In this document: piece by piece, positions 1 through 8,781 of the stretch
How positions within the stretch are numbered: position 1 is the stretch's first letter
Layout: every line of letters begins with the position of its first letter
Source of the DNA: Bacterioplanes sanyensis
GTDB lineage: Bacteria; Pseudomonadota; Gammaproteobacteria; Pseudomonadales; Oceanobacteraceae
Length of the DNA stretch: 64,000 bases
Direction: 5' to 3'
Assembly: GCF_014652515.1 (NCBI RefSeq)
Contig: NZ_BMYY01000008.1
Span: 1-64,000, forward strand
Notes under the pieces: model-generated
The model's input: the letters and a program-made list of their open reading frames with translations, nothing else
Told to the model about the DNA's origin: nothing
Databases searched by the model: none
Translations under genes and position numbers: made by a program

Positions 1-2
1 TA

Positions 3-326
3 TTTAACTTCGCTGGTAACCCTCGTGAAAAAATGCCGGAAGGCATCCCAATGCAGTTAACCGACTACATCGACTTGGTGGACTGGACCGGCAGACAAAT
101 ACGCGATGATAAACGCGGTCATATCGATCAAAGCTTACCACCCGCGTTGCTCAGGCTGGGCATTGATCCACAACACTGGCTGGTGATGACGCAGCAGTTT
201 GAAAGCCAGTTTAAAGGCCTAGTGGGAAGTGCTCAGCAGCTAAAAGCCAAACTGAGCTGCTTCTCCCAAGATAACAAGCAGCACCGAACGGCTGGCATTG
301 GTGCTTGCCAGCAGCTGCTGACTTAA
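3..326 (+). CDS. Y1-type (IS200/REP-associated) transposase, C-terminal part
   Basis: The reading frame is open from base 3 and runs off the left edge, so only the last ~107 residues are visible. They begin FNFAGNPRE and contain LTDYIDLVDWTGRQIRDDKRG and LGIDPQHW. This is the conserved tail of a large family of ~300-residue proteobacterial transposases with an N-terminal Y1 (HUH tyrosine) domain, related to REP-associated transposases. The catalytic HUH and Tyr residues lie outside the window, so activity cannot be judged. Three dispersed hairpin repeats occur elsewhere in the window (about 1814, 14061 and 20742), which makes a REP-like relationship possible but unproven. Confidence 0.75.
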   Translation, partial: FNFAGNPREKMPEGIPMQLTDYIDLVDWTGRQIRDDKRGHIDQSLPPALLRLGIDPQHWLVMTQQFESQFKGLVGSAQQLKAKLSCFSQDNKQHRTAGIGACQQLLT

Positions 327-542
327 CAGAAGTCAATAAAATCTCTCCATCAAAAGCCTGTTTGCTCAGCAAGCATGGGTTAGCTTTGTTTGAAACTCTC
401 TCTCGGTAGCTAAATCACTTTTTGACTCATTGATAGACGGTGTTCAAGGCCGCCAGTGACTGGGTGCAGCAGTAAACAGTCATAATTTTTCGAAGGACTA
501 TCTTGTCTGTGCTTAAAGCATTCGAACTTCTGACTCAGGATA

Positions 543-1691
543 CTAGCTCTTGGTGTTTAAAAAGTACCTCACCCCCCGGCCAACGCCTTCGGACTTTATA
601 CAGTCTTTAACGAGTAAATCGCCTAAGTCACGGGTGGCGGTTGCTTTGGAGCATTTACCCAAAGCCGCGTATTTTTGTGCACTAACACCATTGGGAAATC
701 CTTCTTTTCCTGCCTTAAATATTTTATTCAAAACTGTTTTCTGGCGCTCTGATAATTCCGTATTTCTGTGTCGCTGCCAGAACTCGGTCTTTGCAAATAT
801 TGTTGCTATCTTTTCTGCCGCGCTTTGTTGAGCTTCGATCAGGGTTTCAATAAACCAGCTAAGCCAGCAAGTGATATCCAGCATCTCGGGGTTAGCTAAC
901 TCTGAGGCATCACAACAACTCGCCATATTCAGTTGGCGATAGTATTCTTTTTTGTTTTCTTCGATATGCGTCGACAGGCTAAACACAACAGGCATACCTA
1001 AATCTTGTGCCAACGCATATTCGATGATGGCGCGGCCGATCCGACCATTGCCGTCATCAAATGGGTGGATGATTTCAAACCACAGGTGAGCGATACCGGC
1101 GCGGATCACCCCAGGTATTTGTTGGTTATCTTGGCGATTGAACCAGCTCAGAAAGTCCGCCATTAAAGCATCAAGGTCTTGGGCGGCGGGTGCTTGATAG
1201 TGCACACGTTCATAGCCAACCGGCCCAGAAACGATTTGCATGGGCTCAGGGCTGTTGCGCCACTGCCCAACGGTCAGGTCACTGTGCAGAATATTGTCTT
1301 CGAATCCGGCCAGCACCATGCGGTGCCAGTTGAATAACATCTCCTTGCTAAGTGGCTGATTGAAGTGCTTACGCACATCCACAAGCAGTGCCGCCATTCC
1401 CTCTGCTTTAGCGTCAGCGACGTTGATGGGAGTCGGGGTTAGATTCAGATAGTTCTGTAGTGATGAGCGTACACTGGCCGGATTCAGGTTCTCACCTTCA
1501 ATCAGGCTGGTGTTTATCGCCTCGTCCACCATCAGGTCCAGCTGAGCGGCTATGCAGTCATCCGGATTGGTTTGCGACAGACTGCCGGAAAGCAGAGCAG
1601 CTTCTTTGGCGTATTGGTAGGCAAGGGCAGACAGCTTAGCGCTGTCGTAGCGGAAGTTGGGCCAGTGTTGGTGTTGCCAGATGTAGCTCAT
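543..1691 (-). CDS. Fic family protein (DUF4172-type N-terminus, C-terminal winged helix)
   Basis: Predicted protein AMP-transferase of 382 residues. The start at 1691 gives MSYIWQHQHWPNF, the usual beginning of this Fic subfamily; an in-frame ATG at 1763 lies inside an operator-like repeat and is disfavoured. The Fic core carries HPFDDGNGRIGR (His ~209), matching HxFx(D/E)GNGRxxR. An inhibitory-helix motif TSLIEG at ~61-66 fits (S/T)xxxE(G/N), so this is an autoinhibited Fic with the inhibitory helix in the same chain. The last ~70 residues (ERQKTVLNKIF ... SKATATRDLGDLL) look like a winged helix. The target protein is unknown. Two inverted repeats just upstream suggest the protein, or a partner, regulates its own promoter. 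Confidence 0.9.
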   Translation of the reverse strand: MSYIWQHQHWPNFRYDSAKLSALAYQYAKEAALLSGSLSQTNPDDCIAAQLDLMVDEAINTSLIEGENLNPASVRSSLQNYLNLTPTPINVADAKAEGMAALLVDVRKHFNQPLSKEMLFNWHRMVLAGFEDNILHSDLTVGQWRNSPEPMQIVSGPVGYERVHYQAPAAQDLDALMADFLSWFNRQDNQQIPGVIRAGIAHLWFEIIHPFDDGNGRIGRAIIEYALAQDLGMPVVFSLSTHIEENKKEYYRQLNMASCCDASELANPEMLDITCWLSWFIETLIEAQQSAAEKIATIFAKTEFWQRHRNTELSERQKTVLNKIFKAGKEGFPNGVSAQKYAALGKCSKATATRDLGDLLVKDCIKSEGVGRGVRYFLNTKS

Positions 1692-1732
1692 GGGCTGTCC
1701 GGTTGGCTGTACAGTGCCTTGTTTATAGGGCT

Positions 1733-1807
1733 TTGAGCCGCAAATTCCATATTTACGGCTCATGATTGTTGATTATATGAGCCGTAACGGCAAGTTTTTC
1801 GGCTCAA
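1733..1807 (-). promoter_or_regulatory. Double inverted-repeat operator upstream of the Fic gene
   Basis: Four copies of the half-site GAGCCG occur in alternating orientation at 1735-1740, 1756-1761 (as CGGCTC), 1779-1784 and 1800-1805 (as CGGCTC). Half-site spacings are 21, 23 and 21 bp, so two near-identical inverted repeats sit 44 bp apart, about two helical turns per step. They lie 42 to 115 bp upstream of the preferred start. This is a strong DNA-binding-site pattern. Binding by the C-terminal winged helix of the Fic protein is inference. Confidence 0.6.
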
Positions 1808-1813
1808 TATAGG

Positions 1814-1868
1814 TTCTAGAGCCCTCTGGCGATCCAGAACTAGCACCGAATTATTCAGAAGTGCCCTA
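1814..1868 (+). repeat. Dispersed hairpin repeat, copy A
   Basis: Contains GAGCCCTCTGGCGATCCAGA and, further on, AGCACCGAATTATTCAGAAG followed by TGCCCTA. The same blocks recur inverted at 14061-14120 and, in a fuller palindromic form, at 20735-20797. The inner CTCTGG-CGAT-CCAGA hairpin is kept. It lies between the Fic gene and the LysR gene. Confidence 0.6.
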
Positions 1869-1966
1869 CCCTACGCCGAAGATCTGCTCTTTGCACAGTT
1901 GGTCATACGGCTGGCTCAGCACCGCCGCTATGCAGATCTACAGAACCTGCTCTATTCCCCTAGCGG

Positions 1967-2851
1967 TTACGCGCGGCTGCTAATCGCGGTTAACAGCTCG
2001 GTTAACACCGGCGGTGCAAATTGCCTGGGCACGGTAATGGCGTAAAAGTTTTCGTGCACATCCGGCAAGGTCATATACGGCACCAGCAGGCCGCTGGCGA
2101 TTTCGTCACGCACCACGACCTCGGGCAGCAACGCCAAAGCGCCGCTGTCACGCGCTAGCAGGCGCAGCATGGCCATATCGTCGGCTTCGGCCAGTACATT
2201 GGGCTGAAACTGATGGCGGCTGCAAAAGCCATCAAAGGCAGCGCGCAGCTCGGTCTGCGCTGTGGGTAAAATCCAGCGTTGCTGCGCATAGCCCTGTGGA
2301 AAAGCCCCCTCTGGTTTGCCGTCCGGTGGGCCGACAATGGCCAGCGGTTGGTGTGCCAAGCGCTGGCTTTGCCAAGTTTGATCGCCGCTGACTGGCACCT
2401 GCGCATTGGTCAGCACCAAATCAAACTGATGGCGGGCCAGGCCGTCGAGCAAATTACTCATGCCGCGCGCGTGCAAGCTAAAGCGCACCTTGCGATCGTG
2501 CAGCAGGGGCGAAATAAAGTTCTCGATAAAGTTACGCGACATGGTCGACAGCATGCCAATACGTAGCTGCTGATATTCCGGCTCGACGCCATGGCGCATA
2601 AGAGATTCCAACTCTTCGCCTTTGCGAAAAATATCCTCAGCATAAGTAAGCACTCGCTTACCGGCGGATGTCAGCAATAGTTGGCGGCCACTGCGCTCAA
2701 ACAGCTGTACCTCCATGCTTTGCTCAAGTTGGCGAATCTGCGACGACAGCGCCGACTGCGACACATGCAGCTGCTGGGCGGTGCGGGTCAAGTTGCCACT
2801 GCGGGCCACCTGCCAGAAGTAATACAAATGGTGATAGTTCAATCGACTCAT
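1967..2851 (-). CDS. LysR-family transcriptional regulator of the dab operon
   Basis: A 294-residue LysR protein. The N-terminal winged helix (residues ~4-62) contains NLTRTAQQLHVSQSALSSQI and QLEQSMEVQLFERSGR; a substrate-binding domain fills the rest. The N-terminus MSRLNYHHLYYFWQVARSGN resembles NhaR-type LysR proteins. It is transcribed away from dabB across a 184-bp intergenic region holding a near-perfect LysR-type box (2924-2948). LysR regulators are commonly found beside dab carbon-concentrating operons, so CO2- or growth-dependent control of dabBA is the natural inference. The co-inducer is unknown. Confidence 0.88.
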   Translation of the reverse strand: MSRLNYHHLYYFWQVARSGNLTRTAQQLHVSQSALSSQIRQLEQSMEVQLFERSGRQLLLTSAGKRVLTYAEDIFRKGEELESLMRHGVEPEYQQLRIGMLSTMSRNFIENFISPLLHDRKVRFSLHARGMSNLLDGLARHQFDLVLTNAQVPVSGDQTWQSQRLAHQPLAIVGPPDGKPEGAFPQGYAQQRWILPTAQTELRAAFDGFCSRHQFQPNVLAEADDMAMLRLLARDSGALALLPEVVVRDEIASGLLVPYMTLPDVHENFYAITVPRQFAPPVLTELLTAISSRA

Positions 2852-2923
2852 AAAGTTGCCTTAACACTGTTTTTCCTACCGACTGGCACTGTCGCAACCG
2901 CGAGGTTAGCCGCCATAAATAGC

Positions 2924-2948
2924 CAATGTTCTAAATAATAGAACGTTG
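2924..2948. promoter_or_regulatory. LysR-type operator between the regulator and dabB
   Basis: CAATGTTCTA and TAGAACGTTG form 10-bp arms with one mismatch around a 5-bp AT spacer. This gives the T-N11-A arrangement of LysR recognition sites, placed centrally in the divergent region. No other candidate of comparable quality was seen there. Confidence 0.6.
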
Positions 2949-3035
2949 TGTGCATTTATATCTATTTTACTGATGCTAATGCGCTACCGATACTGACACG
3001 GTTCAAAAAACGATCACAACGAGGCAGGAGGCACC

Positions 3036-4595
3036 ATGAACTGGGCGCTCACACACACTCTCACCACGCTGCTGTTGCTGGCGATCCCGGCACTGTTCGT
3101 GATTGGCGCAGTGCAAAGCCGCGGACAACGTGACCGTTGTCATTTACCCCTGGCAATGCCACTAGCAGCACTGGTACTGACCAGCGCATTGGCCGTGGCC
3201 TACGCCGCCGGTCAACTACAGCCATTTGCCTTGCTGCAACTGCAACCATTAACCCTAGTCATGCTGGCGCTGATCAGCTTTTTGGCTTTGGTGATCATGC
3301 GCTTCTCGCAACGCTATATGGACGGCGAGGTCAATGCTTGGCGCTATGCCCAGTGGCTGCAGCTCACCCTAGCGGCGGTCACCTTGGTGATTATCAGCAA
3401 CCATTTGGCCTTATTGTGGCTGGGTTGGGTGTTGATCAGCTTGGCCCTGCATAACCTGCTGATGTTTTACCCTGAGCGGCCGCGCGCGGCGCTGGGGGCA
3501 CACAAAAAATTCCTGCTGGCGCGGCTGGCCGAAACCTGTTTATTGCTCGCCTTTGCACTGCTGTATCAGGTGCATGGCAGTGCGTATTTGTCGGACATTG
3601 TCGCCGCCTACGGCTCTGCCCCGGCCTTAAATGGCATGGAGCAAGCCGCCATGCTGTTAATCGCCACCACGGCACTGATCAAGTGTGCGCAGCTGCCGGT
3701 GCATGGCTGGCTGATGCAAGTGGTGGAAGCACCTACGCCGATTTCAGCCTTGCTGCACGCGGGCGTCATTAACCTGGGTGGTTTTTTGCTCATCAGTTTT
3801 GCGCCGTTATTGCTGCTGTCGCAGCCAGCCCAGTGGCTACTGTTGGTGGTGGCCGGTATCAGCACGGTACTGGCGGCCTTGATTATGGCCACCCGCATCA
3901 GCGTTAAAGTGCGCTTAGCTTGGTCGACCAGTGCGCAAATGGGGCTGATGTTGGTGGAGTGTGCCCTAGGTCTGTTTGAGCTGGCGTTGCTGCACTTGGT
4001 GGCACACTCGCTCTACAAAGCGTATGCCTTCCTCAATGCCGGTTCGGCGGTGCAGCAATATCTGCTGCAGCAATGGCTGCCCCAACGCGGTGCGCATTGC
4101 GCTAACTGGAGCCTGGCCGCTGCCATCAGCTTGCCGCTGGTGGCGCTGGCGACCTGGCTGGTCGCGCCACAAGGGCCCTACAGCCCTTGGCTGCTGCTGG
4201 CGCTGGCATTGACCGTATTGTTGGCCCGTCGCGATCAGGTCAGCTTGGCGCGCTGGGGCGTGCTGGCGGTGGCGCTGTTAGCCGCTTACAGCCTGCTGAA
4301 ACTGACCAGCGCCACGCTGCTGGTGGATTATCAAATTGCGCTATCGGTGTGGAACGATGTCTGGGTCGCTGGCTTGGTGATCGCCCTGTTTGGCCTGCGC
4401 AGCTGGCTGACCAGAAGCCGCAGTGCCGCTGCGCAGCGCTTTAACCTGTATTTGTACGCCGGTTTTTACCTCGATGAATGGTTTACCCGCACCACCTTGC
4501 GGTTATGGCCGGCGCGCATTCCTAAGCGCGCCAACGCCAAGCGCACCGCGGGCAAACAGCAATCTCTGGCCCACTCCCTGAGCAACCCGGAATAA
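3036..4595 (+). CDS. dabB: Inorganic carbon transporter membrane subunit DabB
   Basis: A 519-residue polytopic protein of the NuoL/Mrp proton-conducting family. It contains LARLAETCLLLAFALLYQ, VHGWLMQVVEAPTPISALLH and LVAHSLYKAYAFLNAGS, including the lysine and histidine regions of the antiporter core. DabB is the membrane half of the DAB complex, which uses the proton gradient to drive vectorial CO2 hydration to bicarbonate by DabA. A strong ribosome site, AGGAGG, lies just before ATG 3036. dabA follows 10 bp downstream, the pairing that separates DabB from an orphan NuoL or Mrp subunit. The very C-terminus is basic and probably cytoplasmic. Confidence 0.88.
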   Translation: MNWALTHTLTTLLLLAIPALFVIGAVQSRGQRDRCHLPLAMPLAALVLTSALAVAYAAGQLQPFALLQLQPLTLVMLALISFLALVIMRFSQRYMDGEVNAWRYAQWLQLTLAAVTLVIISNHLALLWLGWVLISLALHNLLMFYPERPRAALGAHKKFLLARLAETCLLLAFALLYQVHGSAYLSDIVAAYGSAPALNGMEQAAMLLIATTALIKCAQLPVHGWLMQVVEAPTPISALLHAGVINLGGFLLISFAPLLLLSQPAQWLLLVVAGISTVLAALIMATRISVKVRLAWSTSAQMGLMLVECALGLFELALLHLVAHSLYKAYAFLNAGSAVQQYLLQQWLPQRGAHCANWSLAAAISLPLVALATWLVAPQGPYSPWLLLALALTVLLARRDQVSLARWGVLAVALLAAYSLLKLTSATLLVDYQIALSVWNDVWVAGLVIALFGLRSWLTRSRSAAAQRFNLYLYAGFYLDEWFTRTTLRLWPARIPKRANAKRTAGKQQSLAHSLSNPE

Positions 4596-4605
4596 GGAGC
4601 GTTAT

Positions 4606-7041
4606 ATGACTCAAGTCGCCGCATACAGCCAAGCTTCTGCCCTGTTACAGGCCGTGACCCTGGCCGGACAACGCATCGCTCCGACTTGGCCATTGGATCA
4701 AATGATTGCTGTAAACCCTTGGTGGGAAATGCGCGATCAGCCGCTGGCCGAGGTGGCCGCACGGCTGGAAGCCTTGGCCAGCGCTCAAGTACTGATGCCA
4801 ACGGAGCATTACGCCGCCTTGTGGCAGCGCAGTGCCATCAGCGCCCAGCAACTGAGCCAGGCCGCCTTAGAGCTCAACTATGATGGCGACCAAGACAGCT
4901 TGGTCACTGCCTTGCAGCAACCGCCGCAATTGGGCCACTGGCACAACATCAGCGATTGGCTCGATGGCAGTCGCGACCGCCAGCATGAGGTCGCCTGGCG
5001 CGATGAAATTACCCATCAAATCAGCCAGTTTTGCGCCGCCCGCTACCAAGACGATGGCGCCGTGCCCGCCACCGACAGCCTCTATCGCGATTGGCTCGAC
5101 GTCACCTTAAAAGATCGCGGCATCGCCATCTTAATGGGCAGTGCCGGCCTGATGGATGCCTTTAAAGCCCTGCCTCAGGATCATGAGCAACTGCTCGTTG
5201 AAGCCTTGACCGAGCTGGAAGTCACCGAAGAGGTGGCCACAGATTACGCCCATGCCCTGCTGCTCGACATTAACGGCTGGGCCTCCTGGCTGGCCTACGA
5301 GCGCTGGCAAACACGGCTGGATGGCAGTGAACAAGACGATTTGCCCCAGCTGCTGGCCATTCGCTTGGCTTGGGAGCTGGTGCTGTGGCGTTATCATGCC
5401 CAGCAGCAACCGCAGCAGGCCCGCCAGTGGCAGCACCAATGGCGTCAGCAGCTGACGTTATTGCCGGCACTGCTGCAACAACATCAGCAAGCTCAGGCAC
5501 CACTGTGGGTGTGGCAGCGGGCGGCGGAATTGGCGTTTCAACAGTCCTTGCAACAACAGCTGCAGCAGCCGCAATCCTGGCAGGCACAAGCACGCTCGGA
5601 GCGGCCAGCCGTGCAAGCGGCGTTTTGCATCGATGTGCGCTCCGAAGTCATGCGTCGCGCCCTGGAAGCACAAAACGACGGCATTGAAACCCTAGGCTTT
5701 GCTGGCTTCTTTGGCTTGCCGCTGGAATACGCCCCCGCCGGCGGTCACAGCGTGCGACCACAACTGCCTGGCCTGCTGCGCGCCGCCATTCGCGTGACCG
5801 AAGCGGGCCCCGACGGCCAAGCATTGGGTGAGCGTCGCCAGCAATCGCAAGTGGGTAGCTTGCGCTTTCAGCAGTGGGGCGGCAGCGCCAGCTCGTCGTT
5901 CAGCATGGTAGAAAGCGCGGGCTGGTGGTCGCTGTTTAAGTTGTTAAAAAACAGCTTCTGGCCCGCTGCCGGTGACTACCACCCGTTAAATGCGTTGGAA
6001 GCGGGTGACGGGCCTTGGCTATTAACCCAAGGTGAGCGCCCACTGACGCTGCAGGAGAAGGCTGACTTGGCCCACGGCATTCTCGGCGCCATGGGGCTAG
6101 TGCGCTTTGCGCCGACGGTTTTGTTGGTTGGCCATGGCAGTCACAGCCGCAACAACCCTCATGCAGCGGGCTTGGATTGCGGTGCCTGCGGCGGTCAGAC
6201 CGGTGAAATTAACGTGCGGGTATTGGCGCGCTTGCTGAACGATCAAACCCTGCGCGCAGAACTGCGCCAGCGCGGCCATGATATCGGCGACGATGTGGTG
6301 TTTATCGGCGCTTTGCACAATACCACCACCGACGACATCACCCTGTTCGAAGCCAGTGCCGATGACAACTTAGCGCACTGGCTCAAAGGCGCCCGCCAGC
6401 AGGCCCAGCAAGAACGGGCTCAGGCCCTTGGCTTGCAGCCGGATGCCAGCGAGCTAGATGAGCGCATTCGCCAGCGGGCCCGCGATTGGTCAGAGGTACG
6501 CCCAGAATGGGGTCTGGCCAATAATGCCGCCTTTATCGTTGCGCCCAGAGCACGCACCCGCGCCCTAAATTTGGCTGGCCGAGCTTTTCTGCACGACTAC
6601 CACTGGCAGCAAGACGACGGCTTTGGCGTGTTAGAGCTGATTATGACGGCGCCCATGGTGGTAACCCATTGGATCAATATGCAGTACAACGCCTCGGTCA
6701 GCGACAACCTCAAATACGGCAGCGGCAATAAGGTGCTGCACAACGTGGTGGGCGGCCATTTGGGCGTGTTTGAAGGCAATGGTGGTGATTTGCGCATTGG
6801 GTTGTCGCTGCAATCCCTGCATGACGGCAAGCAATGGATGCACCAGCCGCTGCGCATCAGCGTTTATATCGATGCCCCGCGTGAAGCCATGGCGGACATA
6901 GTGCAGCGCCACGATAATGTGCGCCAGCTGGTGGATAACGATTGGCTGTATCTGTTCCGCTTGGGCGACAACGGCAGCATCGAGCGCTTTTACCAGGGTC
7001 AGTGGCTGGCGTTGGATCAACCACAACTGGGAGCGGCTTAA
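4606..7041 (+). CDS. dabA: Inorganic carbon transporter zinc subunit DabA (DUF2309/UPF0753)
   Basis: An 811-residue cytoplasmic DUF2309 protein, the beta-carbonic-anhydrase-like half of DAB. The zinc-site residues are all visible: Cys341 and Asp343 in FCIDVRSE, His510 in [12 protein letters not shown], and Cys525 in [10 protein letters not shown]. The spacing (2 and 15) equals that of the characterised Halothiobacillus DabA. The middle of the protein (~residues 255-330) is unusually rich in Gln and Trp. The stop overlaps the next start (TAATG), so cysD is translationally coupled. Expected role: one-way hydration of CO2 to trap bicarbonate, relying on DabB for energy. Confidence 0.92.
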   Translation: MTQVAAYSQASALLQAVTLAGQRIAPTWPLDQMIAVNPWWEMRDQPLAEVAARLEALASAQVLMPTEHYAALWQRSAISAQQLSQAALELNYDGDQDSLVTALQQPPQLGHWHNISDWLDGSRDRQHEVAWRDEITHQISQFCAARYQDDGAVPATDSLYRDWLDVTLKDRGIAILMGSAGLMDAFKALPQDHEQLLVEALTELEVTEEVATDYAHALLLDINGWASWLAYERWQTRLDGSEQDDLPQLLAIRLAWELVLWRYHAQQQPQQARQWQHQWRQQLTLLPALLQQHQQAQAPLWVWQRAAELAFQQSLQQQLQQPQSWQAQARSERPAVQAAFCIDVRSEVMRRALEAQNDGIETLGFAGFFGLPLEYAPAGGHSVRPQLPGLLRAAIRVTEAGPDGQALGERRQQSQVGSLRFQQWGGSASSSFSMVESAGWWSLFKLLKNSFWPAAGDYHPLNALEAGDGPWLLTQGERPLTLQEKADLAHGILGAMGLVRFAPTVLLVGHGSHSRNNPHAAGLDCGACGGQTGEINVRVLARLLNDQTLRAELRQRGHDIGDDVVFIGALHNTTTDDITLFEASADDNLAHWLKGARQQAQQERAQALGLQPDASELDERIRQRARDWSEVRPEWGLANNAAFIVAPRARTRALNLAGRAFLHDYHWQQDDGFGVLELIMTAPMVVTHWINMQYNASVSDNLKYGSGNKVLHNVVGGHLGVFEGNGGDLRIGLSLQSLHDGKQWMHQPLRISVYIDAPREAMADIVQRHDNVRQLVDNDWLYLFRLGDNGSIERFYQGQWLALDQPQLGAA

Positions 7042-7958
7042 TGTCCATGACGCATTTACAGCAGCTCGAAGCCGAAGCCATTCACATCATTCGTGAAGTG
7101 GCGGCCGGTTTCGATAACCCCTGCATGTTTTATTCGATCGGCAAAGATTCCACCGTGATGCTGCACCTGGCGCGCAAAGCCTTTTACCCAGGGCGGGTGC
7201 CTTTTCCTTTGCTGCACATAGATACCACTTGGGAATTTGCCGAAATGGCGCAGTTTCGCGATCGTCTGGCGCAGCAGCACCAGCTCGATGTGCGAGTGCA
7301 CACTAACCAAGAAGCCCTAGCAGCCGGGGTGCATCCAATTGAATCTGGCTCGGTGAAATACAACGACCAGATGAAAACCGTGGCGCTTAAGCAAGCCGTG
7401 GATTATTACCGCTTTGACGCCGCATTGGGGGGGGCACGCCGGGATGAAGAAAAATCCCGCGCCAAAGAGCGGGTGTTCTCGGTGCGCACCGCCACCCACC
7501 AATGGGATCCAAAGCAACAGCGGCCCGAGCTGTGGTCGATTTACAACGGTCAAATTCGCCGCGGCGAGTCGGTGCGGGTGTTTCCGCTTTCTAACTGGAC
7601 TGAGCTGGACATTTGGCTCTACATCCTGCGCGAAAACATCGACATCGTGCAGCTGTATTTGGCCAGGCCACGGTTGAGCTGGATCGACGACGCCAGCGGC
7701 CAGATTCTGGGGTTAGACGACAAACGCATGCTGCCCTATCTGAGCGCTAGCGAGCGCGCCAGTGTGCAAGAGCGCATGATTCGCTTCCGCACTTTGGGGT
7801 GTTATCCACAAACCGGCGCGGTGGAAAGCGAAGCCGATACGGTGGAAAAAGTCATCGCCGAAATGCTCGCCAGCCGCACCAGCGAGCGTCAGGGTCGCTT
7901 ATTGGATACCGACCAGGTCGGCTCGATGGAGAAGAAAAAGCGTGAAGGCTATTTCTAA
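7041..7958 (+). CDS. cysD: Sulfate adenylyltransferase subunit 2 (ATP sulfurylase small subunit)
   Basis: A 305-residue PP-loop enzyme highly like E. coli CysD. It has the loop [20 protein letters not shown], the block [19 protein letters not shown], the block [14 protein letters not shown] and the terminal TSERQGR ... [12 protein letters not shown]. CysD makes APS from sulfate and ATP together with the GTPase CysN. ATG 7041 overlaps the dabA stop by one base; an alternative ATG is at 7047. There is no cysN or cysC downstream; a DUF6671-type gene follows instead. Either a partner lies elsewhere or this is a co-opted paralogue. All motifs expected for catalysis look intact. Confidence 0.9.
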   Translation: MSMTHLQQLEAEAIHIIREVAAGFDNPCMFYSIGKDSTVMLHLARKAFYPGRVPFPLLHIDTTWEFAEMAQFRDRLAQQHQLDVRVHTNQEALAAGVHPIESGSVKYNDQMKTVALKQAVDYYRFDAALGGARRDEEKSRAKERVFSVRTATHQWDPKQQRPELWSIYNGQIRRGESVRVFPLSNWTELDIWLYILRENIDIVQLYLARPRLSWIDDASGQILGLDDKRMLPYLSASERASVQERMIRFRTLGCYPQTGAVESEADTVEKVIAEMLASRTSERQGRLLDTDQVGSMEKKKREGYF

Positions 7959-8781
7959 CGGGGCTGTTTCTAAGGGCGCTGTTTCTAAAGGCGCATGGCC
8001 ACAGCGCATTACCCTGCTTAGCCAGCATCAAAAACAGGCCTGCATCGCTCCAGAGTTAGCGCCGTTGGGCATTGAAGTGAGAGAATATGACCAGTTTGAT
8101 ACCGACCAACTGGGCACCTTTGCCGGCGAGGTGGAGCGCACACTGAGCCCGCTGCAATGCGCGGCGCATAAGGCCCGGCTGGCGTGTGAGCTCACCGACA
8201 GCGACTGGGGTTTAGGCAGTGAGGGCAGTTTTGGCCCAGGGCCTGCGGGCATTACCTGGAACACCGAACTGCTGGTGCTGTATGACCGTCGCCACGATTG
8301 CCAGCTGGTGGCCAAGGCCCAAGGCCCAGTGGCGGTGAGTGTGCTGCGGGCAGCCAGCCTGCAAGAGTTAGAGCAACGTCTGCAAGCGCATCCGAATCAG
8401 GGCTGGATATGGCGTCAGCCTGACGTTATCCACAAAGGCCTGTATGATGCCGCCGCGATTAGCGCTCTGCTGGCCGAGAATGGCGCGTGGCCGTTGGTGC
8501 TGGAGCCGGATTTTCGCGCTTTGCACAGCCCAGAGCGGCGCCAGCGCATCGCTCAGGCCGCCAGCGCGCTGGCGCAGCAGCTGCAAAGCCTGTGTCCGGC
8601 TTGTGACTATCCGGGCTTTGCCGTGGCGAAGCGCACACCTGGCTTGGCCTGTGCGGTATGCTCCGCGCCGACTCAGCAGGTGCAACAGCAAGTGTGGCAC
8701 TGTAGCCGCTGTGAGCATGAATGGCAGCAACCGATCGAGGGCGCTGCAGACCCTTTTTATTGTGCGTTGTGTAACCCTTAA
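7942..8781 (+). CDS. DUF6671-type protein with C-terminal zinc-ribbon cysteines
   Basis: A 279-residue protein of unknown function. The core has [35 protein letters not shown] and [10 protein letters not shown], which I recognise as the DUF6671 pattern. The C-terminal quarter has four Cys pairs (CPAC, CAVC, CSRC, CALC), suggesting one or two zinc ribbons. The only reachable start is GTG 7942, inside the end of cysD, with residues 3-17 coming from a 15-bp tandem repeat. Overlap with cysD implies coupled translation and perhaps a joint role. No catalytic motif is recognised. Confidence 0.7.
   Translation: MKAISNGAVSKGAVSKGAWPQRITLLSQHQKQACIAPELAPLGIEVREYDQFDTDQLGTFAGEVERTLSPLQCAAHKARLACELTDSDWGLGSEGSFGPGPAGITWNTELLVLYDRRHDCQLVAKAQGPVAVSVLRAASLQELEQRLQAHPNQGWIWRQPDVIHKGLYDAAAISALLAENGAWPLVLEPDFRALHSPERRQRIAQAASALAQQLQSLCPACDYPGFAVAKRTPGLACAVCSAPTQQVQQQVWHCSRCEHEWQQPIEGAADPFYCALCNP
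7947..7991 (+). repeat. 15-bp tandem triplication at the cysD / DUF6671 junction
   Basis: Three consecutive 15-bp units (7947-7961, 7962-7976, 7977-7991) share the core GCTRTTTCTAA. Unit 1 contains the last CysD codons and its stop. All three are in frame for the next protein and encode [15 protein letters not shown]. It looks like slippage that extended the overlap between the two genes. Confidence 0.75.

Noticed and set aside
4606-7041. Several open frames of 60-130 residues on other frames of dabA
   Set aside because: High-GC shadow frames; dabA carries all conserved zinc-site residues in one uninterrupted frame.
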